From the NCBI GenBank assembly GCA_030490835.1, contig CM059971.1, forward strand, positions 45,742,012 through 45,806,011: 64,000 nucleotides of DNA. The letters are read 5' to 3'. The notes under the pieces are model-generated. The model worked only from the letters and a program-made list of their open reading frames with translations. It searched no databases and was not told the origin of the DNA. This document shows positions 22,148-33,232 of this stretch, in pieces (the stretch's first letter is position 1; every line of letters begins with the position of its first letter). This DNA comes from Annona cherimola. Taxonomy: Eukaryota; Streptophyta; Magnoliopsida; Magnoliales; Annonaceae. Position numbers and translations under genes: made by a program.

Positions 22148-22790
22148 CAACTCTATGGGTGTGCACAAAACACAGTACAAGTAAGTGACAAGTCACACCC
22201 AAGTCACAACGCTACTTTGCTTTCACTTGGTTCAAATCAATAATATCAAACCAAGTATCAGATACAAATATTGAATCAAATAAAGAAAATTATACTTTAC
22301 AGGTTGTGTAGGTAGATTTCAACTCATGGAAGAACTTGTAAAGAGAATGATTTGATCAACGATGTAGCTTTCAGCAAGTTGGAGCAAAGTTCTTCACATA
22401 AAACTTGTTTAGATCTCTTAATGCTTAGAGAGGATAGTAGTTGATCATAGTAAATGCTTTCTCTAACCTCTAGCACATTCACTTGAATGCTCTTTTATGA
22501 TGGTGGAGTAAATTCGAACGTTTGGTGGTAGGTGGCGCACATTTAATGCGTCAACATTCAAATTTTTTCGACCGTTGAGACCCAAGTCGCATGTGGAGTC
22601 GACTTCATACGCAACTTCACCCAAGTCGCAGATTGGAGTCGACTTGGGTTGCGACTTCGGTCTCCAGCATCTTCAAATTGCACTTCAGGTCGACTTGGTC
22701 TTAGACTCGACCCAAGTCGTAGGTGAAGTCGACTTCGGGTGCAACTTCACTTTCTGTATGCACTTGTTGGAACTTGTATGCACTTGTTGG
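22148..22790 (-). repeat. SIRE-like copia LTR fragment, part 2 (truncated)
   Basis: Resumes the minus-strand copia LTR: CACAAAACACAGTACAAGTA, ACTTTACAG and TTTAATGCG occur in the reverse order of LTRs A-C, followed by palindrome-array words (GAGTCGACTTGGG). The expected terminal GTTTCCAACA is absent, so the LTR's 5' part is missing. The right end has a short tandem duplication of TGTATGCACTTGTTGGAA at 22756-22792. The exact boundary with the F LTR is uncertain by some tens of bases. Confidence 0.7.
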
Positions 22791-23313
22791 AAAATCGGAT
22801 TGAGATGAAATTTGAAACGGTTGAATGAAATTATGAGATTAAAATTTTGGAAGGTTTGGATTAAGTAAATCATATTGGGAAAATACCTAAATTGAAAAAG
22901 GTGCACATAGTTGACTTTTACACCCAAGAGTACCATGCATTAATGGCTAGAGTACATGGATTAAATGCATTATTTAATGGCATATATGAGGTGGAAAAGG
23001 GAGGCAATTTCAAGTGTATTTTATGAATTAACAAAAATGCTAAAATACATGGAAAATCAGTAGCTTAAATGCAGGGTTTTAAATGGCTAAGGGAGTAGCT
23101 TCAAGCGGCATGTATGTGTGTCAACACAAGGGATGCTCATGGGTAATAAAGCATGGTTTTTGGATTTTTTAAAAATCCTAAATATGTATCTAAAATACCT
23201 AAACACATACGGTAAGTAATGGGCCATTAATCATGTGGAAAAAACCCCTGAAAATTCGTGAGAAACAGCTGCTCATTGATGATGCAAAAATGGACAGCTT
23301 GTTTACACATGTG

Positions 23314-23413
23314 NNNNNNNNNNNNNNNNNNNNNNNNNNNNNNNNNNNNNNNNNNNNNNNNNNNNNNNNNNNNNNNNNNNNNNNNNNNNNNNNNNNNNNN
23401 NNNNNNNNNNNNN
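23314..23413. other. Assembly gap (100 N)
   Basis: Exactly 100 undetermined bases inside the F 5' LTR; the true length is unknown. Confidence 0.99.
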
Positions 23414-23956
23414 TGGATTTTTGTGGAAAAATAGAAAAAAATTCATAAATTGCAATCCGGGCGTCGGAATTCGATGAAATTTTTTATGGATGGGTAAAAA
23501 TTCATGATGAACATAATGAATGGATTAAGATATGATGAAAATCACAAATCAAAGGTCAAGATGAAGCATCATTTAGAGATTGAAAAAGTAGCTTAACTTT
23601 TAATTAAAGCTACTTTTGACTTTTTAATAAATAAATAGAATAAAAATAAAAAAATTAAATGCAATGGCTGCTGCACTGCAGGGAGTTGCAGGGGCTGTTG
23701 ACCTTTGGGGCCAAATCCAATGGCCACAAATAAATCTCATCATTAACCAACGGTTAGGATTAATTTAGCTTAATTTAATTAATTTTAAAAAATAAAAAAT
23801 AGGTAGAAAATAGGGCTGCAATAGGGTTTCTGGAGCAGGCCTAGGGTAGGCAGCACATGGCTCAAAGAATTTTTCAAAATTAAAAAGAAATACCAATTTA
23901 TAAATAAATACCTCAAGCTAAGGGGGTAAAATCTAATTTTGTGAAAAATCAAAAAC

Positions 23957-23964
23957 TATAAATA
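23957..23964 (+). promoter_or_regulatory. TATA box, LTR of F
   Basis: ACTATAAATAGGGGGC fits the plant TATA consensus. It would start the RNA near 23990, leaving about 1.65 kb of transcribed leader before the primer site. Confidence 0.6.
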
Positions 23965-25039
23965 GGGGGCAAGGTGAGAACGACCAGAAGCACTCCAAGC
24001 TTGAAAACTTCAAGCATTTCCACCCCCAAACACGTTTTTTCCCTTTAGAGAAAGAAGGAGAAAATTAGAGAGAGAAAGTGTGAGAAAAAGAGGCGTATCT
24101 CCGCTTCGGGTAAGTGATTTCTACCCAAATTTATTTTGGATGTTAAGTAGGGTAAAAAAATGCTTAGATAATGTCTAAGCATGAGAAAATAAGTATATAT
24201 ATAATGTTTAAATGGAATTATGCCAAAACATCAAAAATTTTGAGCGAATATAGGGTATTCGGCAAAATAGCATATGATATGTGGAAATAATGCTCCAAAA
24301 TTTATAAATGATGATTTGGGATGTATGATTATGATAATTATGATGTTAGAATAATGATATATTAATTTCATGATTTTTGGAATTAAGGATTATGCTTAAG
24401 TGAATTTATGATGATTTTTAGTATATGGAGAAAATGATTTTTTTGGCCAAGTAAATGATGATAAATTCAAAATATAAGAAATGTCCAATGATATACTAGG
24501 CATAAGGTATGTCATGATATTTTTTATTTTTGGAAAAAATATCAATTTTTGAAACCCATGAACAGTAACCACGTCGCTGTGAACAGTAACCATCGATGAA
24601 TAGTGATTTGCTACAGTAATTTGCTACAGTGAACACGTGATTTTTAAGAAAATTTGAGATTAATATTTTGATGAAAATTTTGAAGAACCTATGGATAGAA
24701 AAATATATATATCCACATAAAGAGATAATAATATAGAGCATGCATGGGAAGCAGCTTGAATAGAAGAAATGAAAATATCATTTCTCCTTGAATAGGAAAA
24801 GGAAAAGAGAAGGTCGAAGACACCTCCTAAGAAGGTAAGCAAGTTATATGTTTTGCAAATTATTTCTAAAATGTTTGAAATTGTTTGCAAGTTGCTTTAT
24901 GAAATTTATTTAAGGTTGGCCATACATATAACTGCTTTACATGAACTGAAGTTTGTTTTGTTAAATTATTTATTAAATATTTTTATGAAAGTGTTTATGA
25001 TTTGCAAATATCATGCCGGCATGTGTATGAGAATGAGCA

Positions 25040-25195
25040 TGTGCACGAGGAATAGGCCTTAGTCGAGGTAGTAAGCGGACCGGATGTCCCCCTCGCTATT
25101 GCCAAGTCGCTTAATAGGCCCAGGCCGGCGGCGACCTCCCTGAAATGGGAGCATGTATGGGATGGGCGCCTAGCTAGCGTCGCATCCAAAGGAAT
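25040..25195 (+). other. Conserved GC-rich block in the LTR of F
   Basis: Contains TAAGCGGACCGGATGTCCCC, GCCAAGTCGCTTAA, GGCCGGCGGCGACC and GGGCGCCTAGCTAGC, in the same order as the reverse complement of the blocks in D and E, within otherwise poorly matching AT-rich LTR. It ends about 450 bp before the LTR end. Confidence 0.65.
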
Positions 25196-25647
25196 GTCAT
25201 GAATGTTATGTATGCATTGCATTTGCATTTTATGAAATGCATGAAAATGATTGAAAAATTATGTATAGCTTGCTTACTGAGTATTATTACTCACCCATGC
25301 TTTTTCAATAACAGACAGGAAATGATGATGAAGGCAGCATGCTTAGTGTTATGTAGTTTTTGATATAAATGATGTTTATGTAAACTTTATGTAAAGTCAA
25401 CGATGATAATTTTGAGATGAAAAGGGAATATTTTTATTCCAATGAAAATGTTTATGGAATAATTTTTTACCATAACTGTGTTATGTGAAATATATTTCAA
25501 ATTGGATGAATGATGGGAATTTTCCATGTATTGATGAAAAAAAAATCCTGCCGTGTGATCAGGGCAACAATCCTGAGTCACGTTTACCAATCAAAACGAT
25601 CCCGGAGTAAGGCTTCTAGGCACCTCGGTTCGGCGCGCCACAGAAGT

Positions 25648-25659
25648 TGGTATCAGAGC
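25648..25659 (+). other. Primer binding site of F (copy 1)
   Basis: TGGTATCAGAGC, 5 bp after the LTR end: the functional position. Confidence 0.88.
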
Positions 25660-25731
25660 AAGGATTGGTAAATAGGCGGGAGAAGGAGAAAATAAATGAT
25701 GTTGAAAGGATAAATTTGATACCGCAGAAGT

Positions 25732-25743
25732 TGGTATCAGAGC
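25732..25743 (+). other. Second primer-site copy in the leader of F
   Basis: TGGTATCAGAGC again, 84 bp downstream, inside a repeat of GCAGAAG..GGATTGGTAAATAGGC. Its flank (CATGGATTGGTAAATAGG) matches that of D and E better than copy 1 does. Rest of the leader to 25855: AT-rich, no ORF0 equivalent. Confidence 0.75.
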
Positions 25744-25855
25744 ATGGATTGGTAAATAGGCAGAAAAGGAAAGAAATGACTAAGCTAGATTACATGAAAT
25801 CATGATTGATTTATTTATTATTGATGAATATTGATGTTATACTAATAAATGTTTC

Positions 25856-28800
25856 ATGAAGTTAAAAATTCCGCTCACCAGAGCTAGAGCGAGAGCCAAC
25901 AAAGGAAAGGCCCCGATGGAAGAATCAGTTGATCAAACAAGGGGCGAAGCCAGTAAAAGAACTTATAGGGCTGAATCCGAGGAGCAATCCTCTAGGACCC
26001 GCCCAAGGCGAGATGAAAGCCCTAGACCTCAAGCAGAGGTCAATATGGAAGAAAAAATTACTGCGGCTATCGAAAAAGCTATGCAGCAATGGACAGCCCG
26101 GACTGCTGGGTTCTTGCAAGAAATGAGGAACCAACAAGCCCCACCATCAAGAGGAGACGGGAAAAGACCAGGGCCCTCGGCCAATCCCGGCACATCAAGG
26201 GGAGTGGAGGATAGTCTCCTTGAGGCCGACAGAAAGGCTATCAATGCCTTTCTTGCCCAGCGTTCGCCTAAGTTTGCAGGGGAACCAGACCCCCTCATTG
26301 CTGAACAGTGGATCACAGAGATTAAGAAATTATTCAGGATATCACCTTGCAATGATCAGCAGAAAGTATTGTGCGCTACCCACCTACTGGTAAAAGACGC
26401 TTATGAATGGTGGGAAACGCTGATGGTCACGATGCCACACCCGGAGCAAGTTACGTGGCAGGAATTTTTGGAGGAATTTAATAAAGAATATCTCCCTATA
26501 GGACTGCAGAGCCAGAGGGTGATAGAATTTGAGAAACTTTACCAAGGTAGGATGACAGTTACGGAGTATGCCACAAAGTTCAATGCCTTGGTAAGATATG
26601 TGCCGTGGATAGCCAATGTGCCGGAAAACAAGGCACAAAGATTCCAAAGGGGATTGAGACCCCAGTTGAGAGAGGGGTTAGCCCCATTATTGATAAAAGA
26701 TTATGCCTCTAGCATTGAGAGAGCTAGGGCATTAGAAATGGAGTCTATGAGGACTTAGGAGCTTAGGCAAGCTCAAAAATAATTCTTTTCAGCCTCTAAG
26801 GAAGGTGAGGCTAATAAAGGAAAAAGGGGAATCGCCGAGAGAAAGAAGATCGGCGACAAGACACAGAGCACTCTGACTTGCAGAACTTGCCACAAACGCC
26901 ATTCAGGCGAATGTTTACAAGGAACGGGGAAATGCTTCAAATGTGGCCAAGCGGGTCATGTGGCCCGGGATTGCGGGACCGATGAAGCCAAGATAATAAA
27001 GTGCTTCAACTGTGGTCAAGTCGGACACATTTCGCCCAATTGTCCGAATAAGCCACAAGGAGCACAAGCTCGAGGGAGGCCGGCCCAACAAAAAGTCCCC
27101 GCCATCGCTAATCGACCCGGTACTGCTGCCAACCCAGTGCGTGTCCAAGCCCTCACCCGAACGGAGTCACAAGAGATGGAGGAAAAAGTGATTACAGGTA
27201 TGATTTACATTTTGGGAAATTCTGCAGTAGCTTTATTTGATTCTGGAGCTACGCATTCATTTATATCATACCAATTCATAATCACACACGCACTACGGGT
27301 AGAGGAAACCAGTAGTACTATACATGTAGAATCCCCAGTATATAGATTGGCAAGTATAAATCAAATCTGCAAAGCATGTCCTATCAGGATAGGAACAAAA
27401 ATATTGGAAGCTGATCTCATCCTATTACCCATGACAGAGTTTGATGTCATATTAGGGATGGATTGGCTAAGTCAATGGGGTGCGACAATTGATTGTAGAA
27501 GTAAAAAGGTGCAATTTGAAGCACCGAAAGATGAAATGGAGATCAGTAAAATAAGACAGCCAGAAAACACAATAAGGATGGTATCAGCTATGAAAGCAGC
27601 TAAGCTAATGCGCCAACAATGTACAACTTATCTGGTCTCTATAAACACAATAAGAGATGGGGTACCTATGGAACAAATTCCAGTGGTAAAGGAATTTCTA
27701 GATATTTTTCCAAAAGAGCTATGTAATTTACCACCAGAAAGAGAGATGGATATGGAGATAGAAATTATTCCAGGAACAGCCCCAATATCTAAGGCCCCAT
27801 ATAGGATGGCACCAGCCGAATTGGCTGAGTTGAAAGTACAAATTCAAGATTTATTAAATAAGGGGTTTATTAGACCCAGTGCATCACCTTGGGGAGCTCC
27901 AGTATTATTTGTAAGGAAAAAGGTGGGAGTTTGAGACTCTGTATTGATTACAGAGAATTGCACAAAGTAACAGTAAAAAATAAGTACCCACTCCCAAGAA
28001 TAGATGATCTTTTTGATCAGTTAAAAGGAGCTTCTAGATTTTCAAAAATTGATTTACAGTCAGGTTACCACCAGTTGAGGATATGTCCAAAGGACATCCA
28101 TAAAACAGCATTCAGAACAAGATATGGGCATTATGAATTCTTAGTCATGCCATTTGGACTAACGAATGCCCCAGCTGTGTTTATGGATATGATGAATAGA
28201 ATTTTTCGAGAATGTTTGGATCAATTTGTGGTGGTATTCATTGATGATATATTGATTTATTCAAAGACAGAAGAAGAACATGAGAAACATTTAAGAATAG
28301 TATTGGAAATTCTCCAAAGGGAGAAGTTATATGCTAAATTTAAGAAATGTGAATTTTGGTTGAAGCAGGTAGCCTTTCTCGGCCACATTATATTCGAGAA
28401 GGGAATACAAGTAGATCCTCAAAAGATTGAGGCAATAACAAAGTGGCCACAACCAACAAATATCACGGAAAGAAGAAGTTTCCTAGGGCTAGCTGGCTAC
28501 TACAGAAGATTTGTGGAAGGATTCTCACAATTGTCAGCTCCACTCACAAAGCTGACAAGGAAAGGAGTTAGGTATGAATGGACACAGGAATGTGAGAATA
28601 GCTTCCAGGAATTAAAGAAAAGACTGGTAAAAGCTCCAATTCTAACACTACCTACGGAAAAAGAAGGGTTTGTGATCTATAGTGATGCCTCAAAGAAAGG
28701 ATTAGGATGTGTACTGATGCAAAATGAAAAAGTTATATCATACGTATCCCGGCAACTCAAGCCAAATGAGGTAAACTATCCAACCCATGATTTAGAATTG

Positions 28801-30569
28801 GCAGCAGTAGTCTTTGCCCTGAAAATTTGGAGACATTATTTATATGGAGTTAAATGTGAGGTCTATACTGATCATAAGAGCCTCAAATATATTTTTACTC
28901 AAAAGGAGTTAAATATGAGGCAAAGAAGATGGCTCGAGTTATTAAAGGATTATGACCTCGACATTTTATATCATCCAGGCAAAGCCAATGTATTAGCCGA
29001 TGCGCTAAGTTGAAATGTTAGCTTAGCACATCTCATCACAAAGGAAGAAGGGCTATTACAAGAGTTGAGACAATTAGAATTAATTTAAGCCCACCTGGGG
29101 TACAAGTTAGATTGTCTCAATTACAAATCCAGTCAAATTTATTTGAGCAAATTAAAATGGCTCAACAAGAAAATGGGGATTTCAAGAATTATGTGGAGAA
29201 AATGATCAAGAAAAATCCCAGTGAATACATACAAGATGAACATGGGATGTACAGATATAGGGGTCGTGTATGTATACCCAATCAAGAGGAAGTAAAGGAA
29301 CAGATATTGAAAGAAGCACATTTCTCTCCATTTTCGATGCATCCAGGTAGCACCAAGATGTATCAAGACATCAAAAAGATGTATTGGTGAAATAATATGA
29401 AGAGAGAAATTGTTGAATATGTGGCTAAGTGCCTAACATGTCAAAGGGTTAAGGATGATCATCAAAGAACCCCTGGAAAAATACAGTCGCTAGAAGTCCC
29501 AGAATGGAAATGGGATGATATTACTATGGATTTTATTGAAGGGTTGCCAAGAACCCATAATGGGAATGATGCTATATGGGTCATAGTAGATAGATTATCA
29601 AAAGTAGCTCATTTCCTAGCCATCAAGAAAAATTTTACTGCTGAGCGACTGGATAAAATTTATTATAAGGAGATAGTGAGACTGCACGGAGTACCTAAGT
29701 CAATAGTTTCCGATCGAGATTCCAGTTTTACATCTCGATTTTGGAAAAGTTTACATCAAGCCTTAGGTACGCAGCTGAAATTCAGCACAGCATTTCATCC
29801 TCAAACTGATGGGCAGACAGAAAGGGTAAATCAAATAGTAGAGGATATGCTGAGGATGTGCACAATAGAATTTGGAGGATCATGGGATGAATATTTGGCT
29901 ATGGCAGAATTTGCTTATAATAACAGTTATCAAGCAAGTATTCAAATGGCCCCATTTGAAGCTTTATATGGACGGAAATGCAGAACTCCTCTAAACTGGG
30001 ATGAAGTGGGAGAAAGAAAATTGGCTCCAGATCTCTCAAATAAGATGGCGGAAAAAGTTCAAGTGATTCGCCAGTGTATACTCACAGCTCAGAGCAGGCA
30101 AAAGAGTTACACCGATTGCAAAAGAAGGAATTTAAATATCCAAGTTGGGGATCACGTATTTGTTAAGGTAACGCCATTCAAAGGAGTCACCCGGTTTGGA
30201 AAGAGGGGAAAATTAAACCCAAAATATGTTGGGCCCTTTGAAGTTTTGGAAAAGATAGGCAATCTAGCCTATAAAATAGCTCTGCCACCAGCCCTCAGTG
30301 CCATCCACAATGTGTTTCACATCTCCATGCTCAGGAAATATGTTTCCGATCCAACCCATGTGTTGATAGCGGAAAATTTGCCAATACAAGAACACTTGAA
30401 TTATGAGGAAAGGCCATTCAAGATACTGGATTTCAAGATCAAGAAGCTTCGGAACAGAGAAATTGAGTATGTAAAGGTTCAATGGAATCGATATTCAGAA
30501 TCCGAAGCCACATGGGAGTTACGGGAAGAAGTTGAAAGAAGGTACCCTCAATTATTTGAAGAAAGATAG
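25856..30569 (+). pseudogene. gag-pol-chromodomain of chromovirus F (broken)
   Basis: One ancestral reading frame for Gag, protease, RT, RNase H, integrase and a C-terminal chromodomain. Gag has [16 protein letters not shown], then knuckles CFKCGQAGHVARDC and CFNCGQVGHISPNC. Protease: DSGATHSF near 27241. [12 protein letters not shown] near 28240. RNase [11 protein letters not shown] and YTDHKSLKY. Integrase: [34 protein letters not shown] and [13 protein letters not shown]. The chromodomain ([19 protein letters not shown]) ends at 30569 and would direct integration to heterochromatin. Lesions: TAG 26756-26758, TAA 26780-26782, 1-bp loss near 27922, TGA 29011-29013, 1-bp loss near 29088, TGA 29388-29390. 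The start ATG at 25856 is the first in frame; its residues diverge from D/E. Confidence 0.9.
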
Positions 30570-30604
30570 GTTTCGGGACGAAACCTATTGTAAGGGGGGG
30601 AGAA
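30569..30604 (+). other. Stem-loop and 3' polypurine tract of F
   Basis: GGTTTCGGGACGAAACC (30569-30585) is a perfect 7-bp stem overlapping the last base of the stop codon. TAAGGGGGGGAGA follows at 30591-30603. Element E has the same hairpin and tract. Confidence 0.75.
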
Positions 30605-30605
30605 T

Positions 30606-30742
30606 TGTGGAACCCTGACCGTATACGCGTTGTTTTGACCGTATAGGCGTCATTTCGACACTTGTAATTTTGAATATTATTTTATGAATAAATGAAAATT
30701 CATGAGTTATATTAATGGATATGTGTATTGGAGGGTTTCACA
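30606..30742 (+). repeat. 3' LTR remnant of F
   Basis: Begins TGTGGAACCCTGACC right after the polypurine tract. Only about 137 bp remain before protein homology to the next element begins at about 30743. Confidence 0.65.
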
Positions 30743-31459
30743 ATTAATCTCATGCCCAAGTCCATTTTTAGAAAATTGGGCCTAGGGTAAGCCCGACCTA
30801 CCATAGTGATACCGCAACTGGCAGATCGATCCATCACGTATCCGGAAGGTATTATTGAAGATGTCCTTGTCAAGGCAGACAAGTTCATCTTTCCTGCAGA
30901 TTTTATTATCTTGGATTATGAAGAGGATCGAGATGTGCCAATTATTCTCGGTCGACCTTTCCTCGCAACGGGTAATGCGATAATCAATGTACGAGCCGGA
31001 GAATTAACCATGCGGGTGCAAAATGAAAAGGTTACATTCAACATGCTCAAGTCGATACAGAGCTCAACGGATCCAAAGGATTGCTTAAGAATTGATTTAG
31101 GCAATTCGGAAGTTCAAAAGTTTCACGAGATTGGTATTGAAAAGGACACAGAGGAGATTGCAACTGAGGGCCACAAATTATCTGCCTATGTTAAAGACCG
31201 ACTTGTTGATGATGTCGGGTTCGAACAACTGACCGAGCCGTTGGAAAGTGCTGACATGGATATTAAAACTAATAATGGAATAGGGGAGTTTACATTTGAT
31301 AGAACTGGAAATTTTCATGTCAAAAGACACATACCTCATCGGCCGAAAGATCAAATTTGGCATAATTTTATGGACCGATGGGATAAGATCAGATCTGAAC
31401 TTCCAGGTTGCATTCCGAATGGCCAGGAATTCGAGGTGATGAAATTGAAAAGGGACTGA
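30743..31459 (+). pseudogene. Athila-like protease region (partial)
   Basis: Retroviral-type aspartic protease fragment. INLMPKSIFRKLG, QLADRSITYPEGIIEDVLV and VPIILGRPFLATG are typical of Athila/Tat pol. The catalytic Asp triplet, expected just upstream of INLMP, is lost at the left junction. A TAA at 30788-30790 interrupts the frame. The longer clean stretch (30806-31459) has no good ATG at its start. The C-terminal part (HRPKDQIWHNF..WDKI) is the linker normally leading to RT, which is missing. Non-functional. Confidence 0.75.
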
Positions 31460-32454
31460 ACAGCAGGAACGTCGGGCTGAGGATGTTAAGCTTAGCGCTG
31501 AATGGGAGGCAACCCATTGCTTAGTTTCAATTTGATTTGAAATTTTGTATTTGTTTTGTATTTGGATTTTTTTATTTTTTATTTTAAAAAATATATATAT
31601 ATCGGCACCCAGGCACCAAAGGGGGGCGGCCCGGCGCTGCATCTTGGCTCCCCAGTGCTGGATCATGGATAGCATGACCCGTACGGCAGTATAAAGCTTG
31701 AGTTAGGGTTCTAAACCCTAACCCAAGCCCCGATGCCGACCTTCCTTCCCCTCTTTTCATTTCCAATCAATCTCCTCTTGATTTCAAGCCTTTACAACTC
31801 GAATCAAACTGCATTTCATCAAGGATTCATCCTCCCATTTCATCCATTCCAACCATTCCATTTTTCTCCCTTCTCTTTTGCTTAAATCCATTCAAATCCA
31901 TCTAAAACTCCATTTTTTCTTCACCAAACCCTAGGCCTAACACCCACATTGAAGTTTCCATCACTTTCCCCTTGATTTGGGCTCCATTTAAGGCCCCATT
32001 ATTGTCGTTTTCCCGTCCGACACTGGAAACCAGTCGACAGCAGGTTGACGCTTAGGCGCCTCTACCTTCGCGCCCCAGCGCCAGTGTAAAAGCATGGCAA
32101 CTTCAGAATTTCAGGTGGAAAGCTTTGTGGGTAAAAATTTCTTCATTTTTGGTACATTCCAAGTGCTTTGAAGTGATTTGCTACCTGTTTGAGTAGAATA
32201 TCGGATTGGATTGGTTCATTTCATGGGTTGATCTGTGGTTTGGGGAGTGATTTGGGGTCAGTTTGTGGATTGGTCTTCGGTTTGGTTTGTGGATTGATTT
32301 GTGTGGAATTGGTTGGTGCTTGTTTAGGTATTGGTTGAACGGTGATTACTTTGGCGCATTTTGGACTTTGGCTTGTTTTGTATTGGCTTGTTGGACTGCT
32401 TTGTTGTGTTGGAATTTTGTTTGCAAGGACCGTTTGAGATTGTTAAGGTGCAAC
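31460..32454 (+). other. Spacer of the Athila-like remnant
   Basis: Begins with GCGCTGAATGGGAGGCAACCC, the pol-end signature. Then an AT run, a GC-rich patch (31600-31690) with AGGCACC/GGCGC words, AGTATAAAGCTTGAG at about 31688, and a C/T-rich stretch. No convincing ORF; a long frame entering the next gene from 32263 is probably leader. Confidence 0.55.
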
Positions 32455-33232
32455 ATGACTTCTTCATCATCTGTTAAGAGAAAGAAAGTTCAGGAGCCCA
32501 TCGACTTTGATGTAAATCGATTCGTGTCCGCCCAGGCGTTCAAGCGGTACACAGACTCGCTTCAGAAGCGACACTTAATTCCTAAACGGGGAATAAAGAT
32601 TATCTCTTTCTCCGACAACTTTATCGACACGCTGAACACTCTAGGTTGGCAGAAATTCCTCGCACAGCCTGAGTCTGCAATAGTGCTAGTGGTGAAAGAG
32701 TTCTATGCCAATGCTATAGAACATGAGCAGGGCAAGGTGAAGGTCCGGGGAAAGATCGTCCCGTTTCATGCTGAAGCGATCAACTCCTATTACGAATTGG
32801 ACTCTTTTGACTATCCAGACCAGTATGAGGAGTTTTAGGGGGAGAAAGTCGAGATGTCAACTCTATCACTAAGCCTATTTGCCAACGACCTCCGACATGA
32901 AAATCAACGGGAGGCCAACTCACATCATTCAAGCGCAGCGAGATGATGTACGACGGGCGGTTTTTTTCCATTTTATTTCAGCCTGGATGATGCCGTCGAC
33001 CCACGTCAGTGAGGTGACGATGGACAGAGCGCTGCTACTCCATGCCATCTACAGCGGCATGACAATCGATGTGGGCCGCCTTATCTACCAGCAGATTTGT
33101 GCCTGCACGACCGCACCCCGGGGCAGCTACTACTTCCCATCCCTCATCACCGGGCTCTGCAAGCGGGCTGGCGTCAGATGGGAGCAGACGGAGGAGGTCC
33201 TGAACTGTCAGGCCATCATAAACAACCTCTCC
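32455..33232 (+). pseudogene. Env-like ORF of the Athila-like remnant (interrupted)
   Basis: The third ORF of Athila-type elements, called env-like although its role is unproven. First part from ATG 32455 to the stop at 32838: MTSSSSVKRKK, LQKRHLIPKRG, LGWQKFL, VVKEFYANA and VKVRGKIVPF. After a frame break near 32838-32880 the second part reads FISAWMMPSTHVSEV, ALLLHAIYSGM and YYFPSLITGLCKRAGV, and is cut by the LTR of E at 33233. Both parts line up in order with ORF3 of the copia elements (FYERKVFIPK, FQGW, LTRQFYYLW, RLLIAHCILPK, VLPYGSWITKIF). The basic start resembles a nuclear signal; no membrane segment seen. Confidence 0.75.

Larger units (their letters stand above)
22791..25642 (+). 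repeat. 5' LTR of chromovirus F (truncated, contains gap)
   Basis: About 2.85 kb ending CGGCGCGCCACA, 5 bp before the primer site. The left end abuts the copia LTR fragment. TATA box at 23957; GC-rich conserved block at 25040-25195. AT-rich and non-coding otherwise. Confidence 0.8.
22791..30742 (+). mobile_element. Chromovirus F (Ty3/gypsy, Tekay/Del-like), both LTRs truncated
   Basis: Plus-strand element: 5' LTR (left end lost, with an N gap), primer site (duplicated), broken gag-pol with chromodomain, stem-loop and polypurine tract, then only about 137 bp of 3' LTR before an Athila-like remnant begins. It is related to D/E but a different subfamily: it lacks ORF0, and its LTR starts TGTGGAACCCTGACC. 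No TSD can be scored. Confidence 0.85.
30743..33232 (+). mobile_element. Athila-like Ty3/gypsy remnant
   Basis: Plus-strand leftovers of a non-chromovirus Ty3 element: part of protease, a GGGAGGCAACCCA-type tail known from the end of Athila pol, a long spacer and an env-like ORF. RT, RNase H and integrase are absent, so an internal deletion lies near 31460. Left side fused to the F LTR; right side cut by the LTR of E at 33233. Confidence 0.7.

Noticed and set aside
23233..23448. 71-codon ORF spanning the N run
   Set aside because: It exists only because undetermined bases are translated as open.
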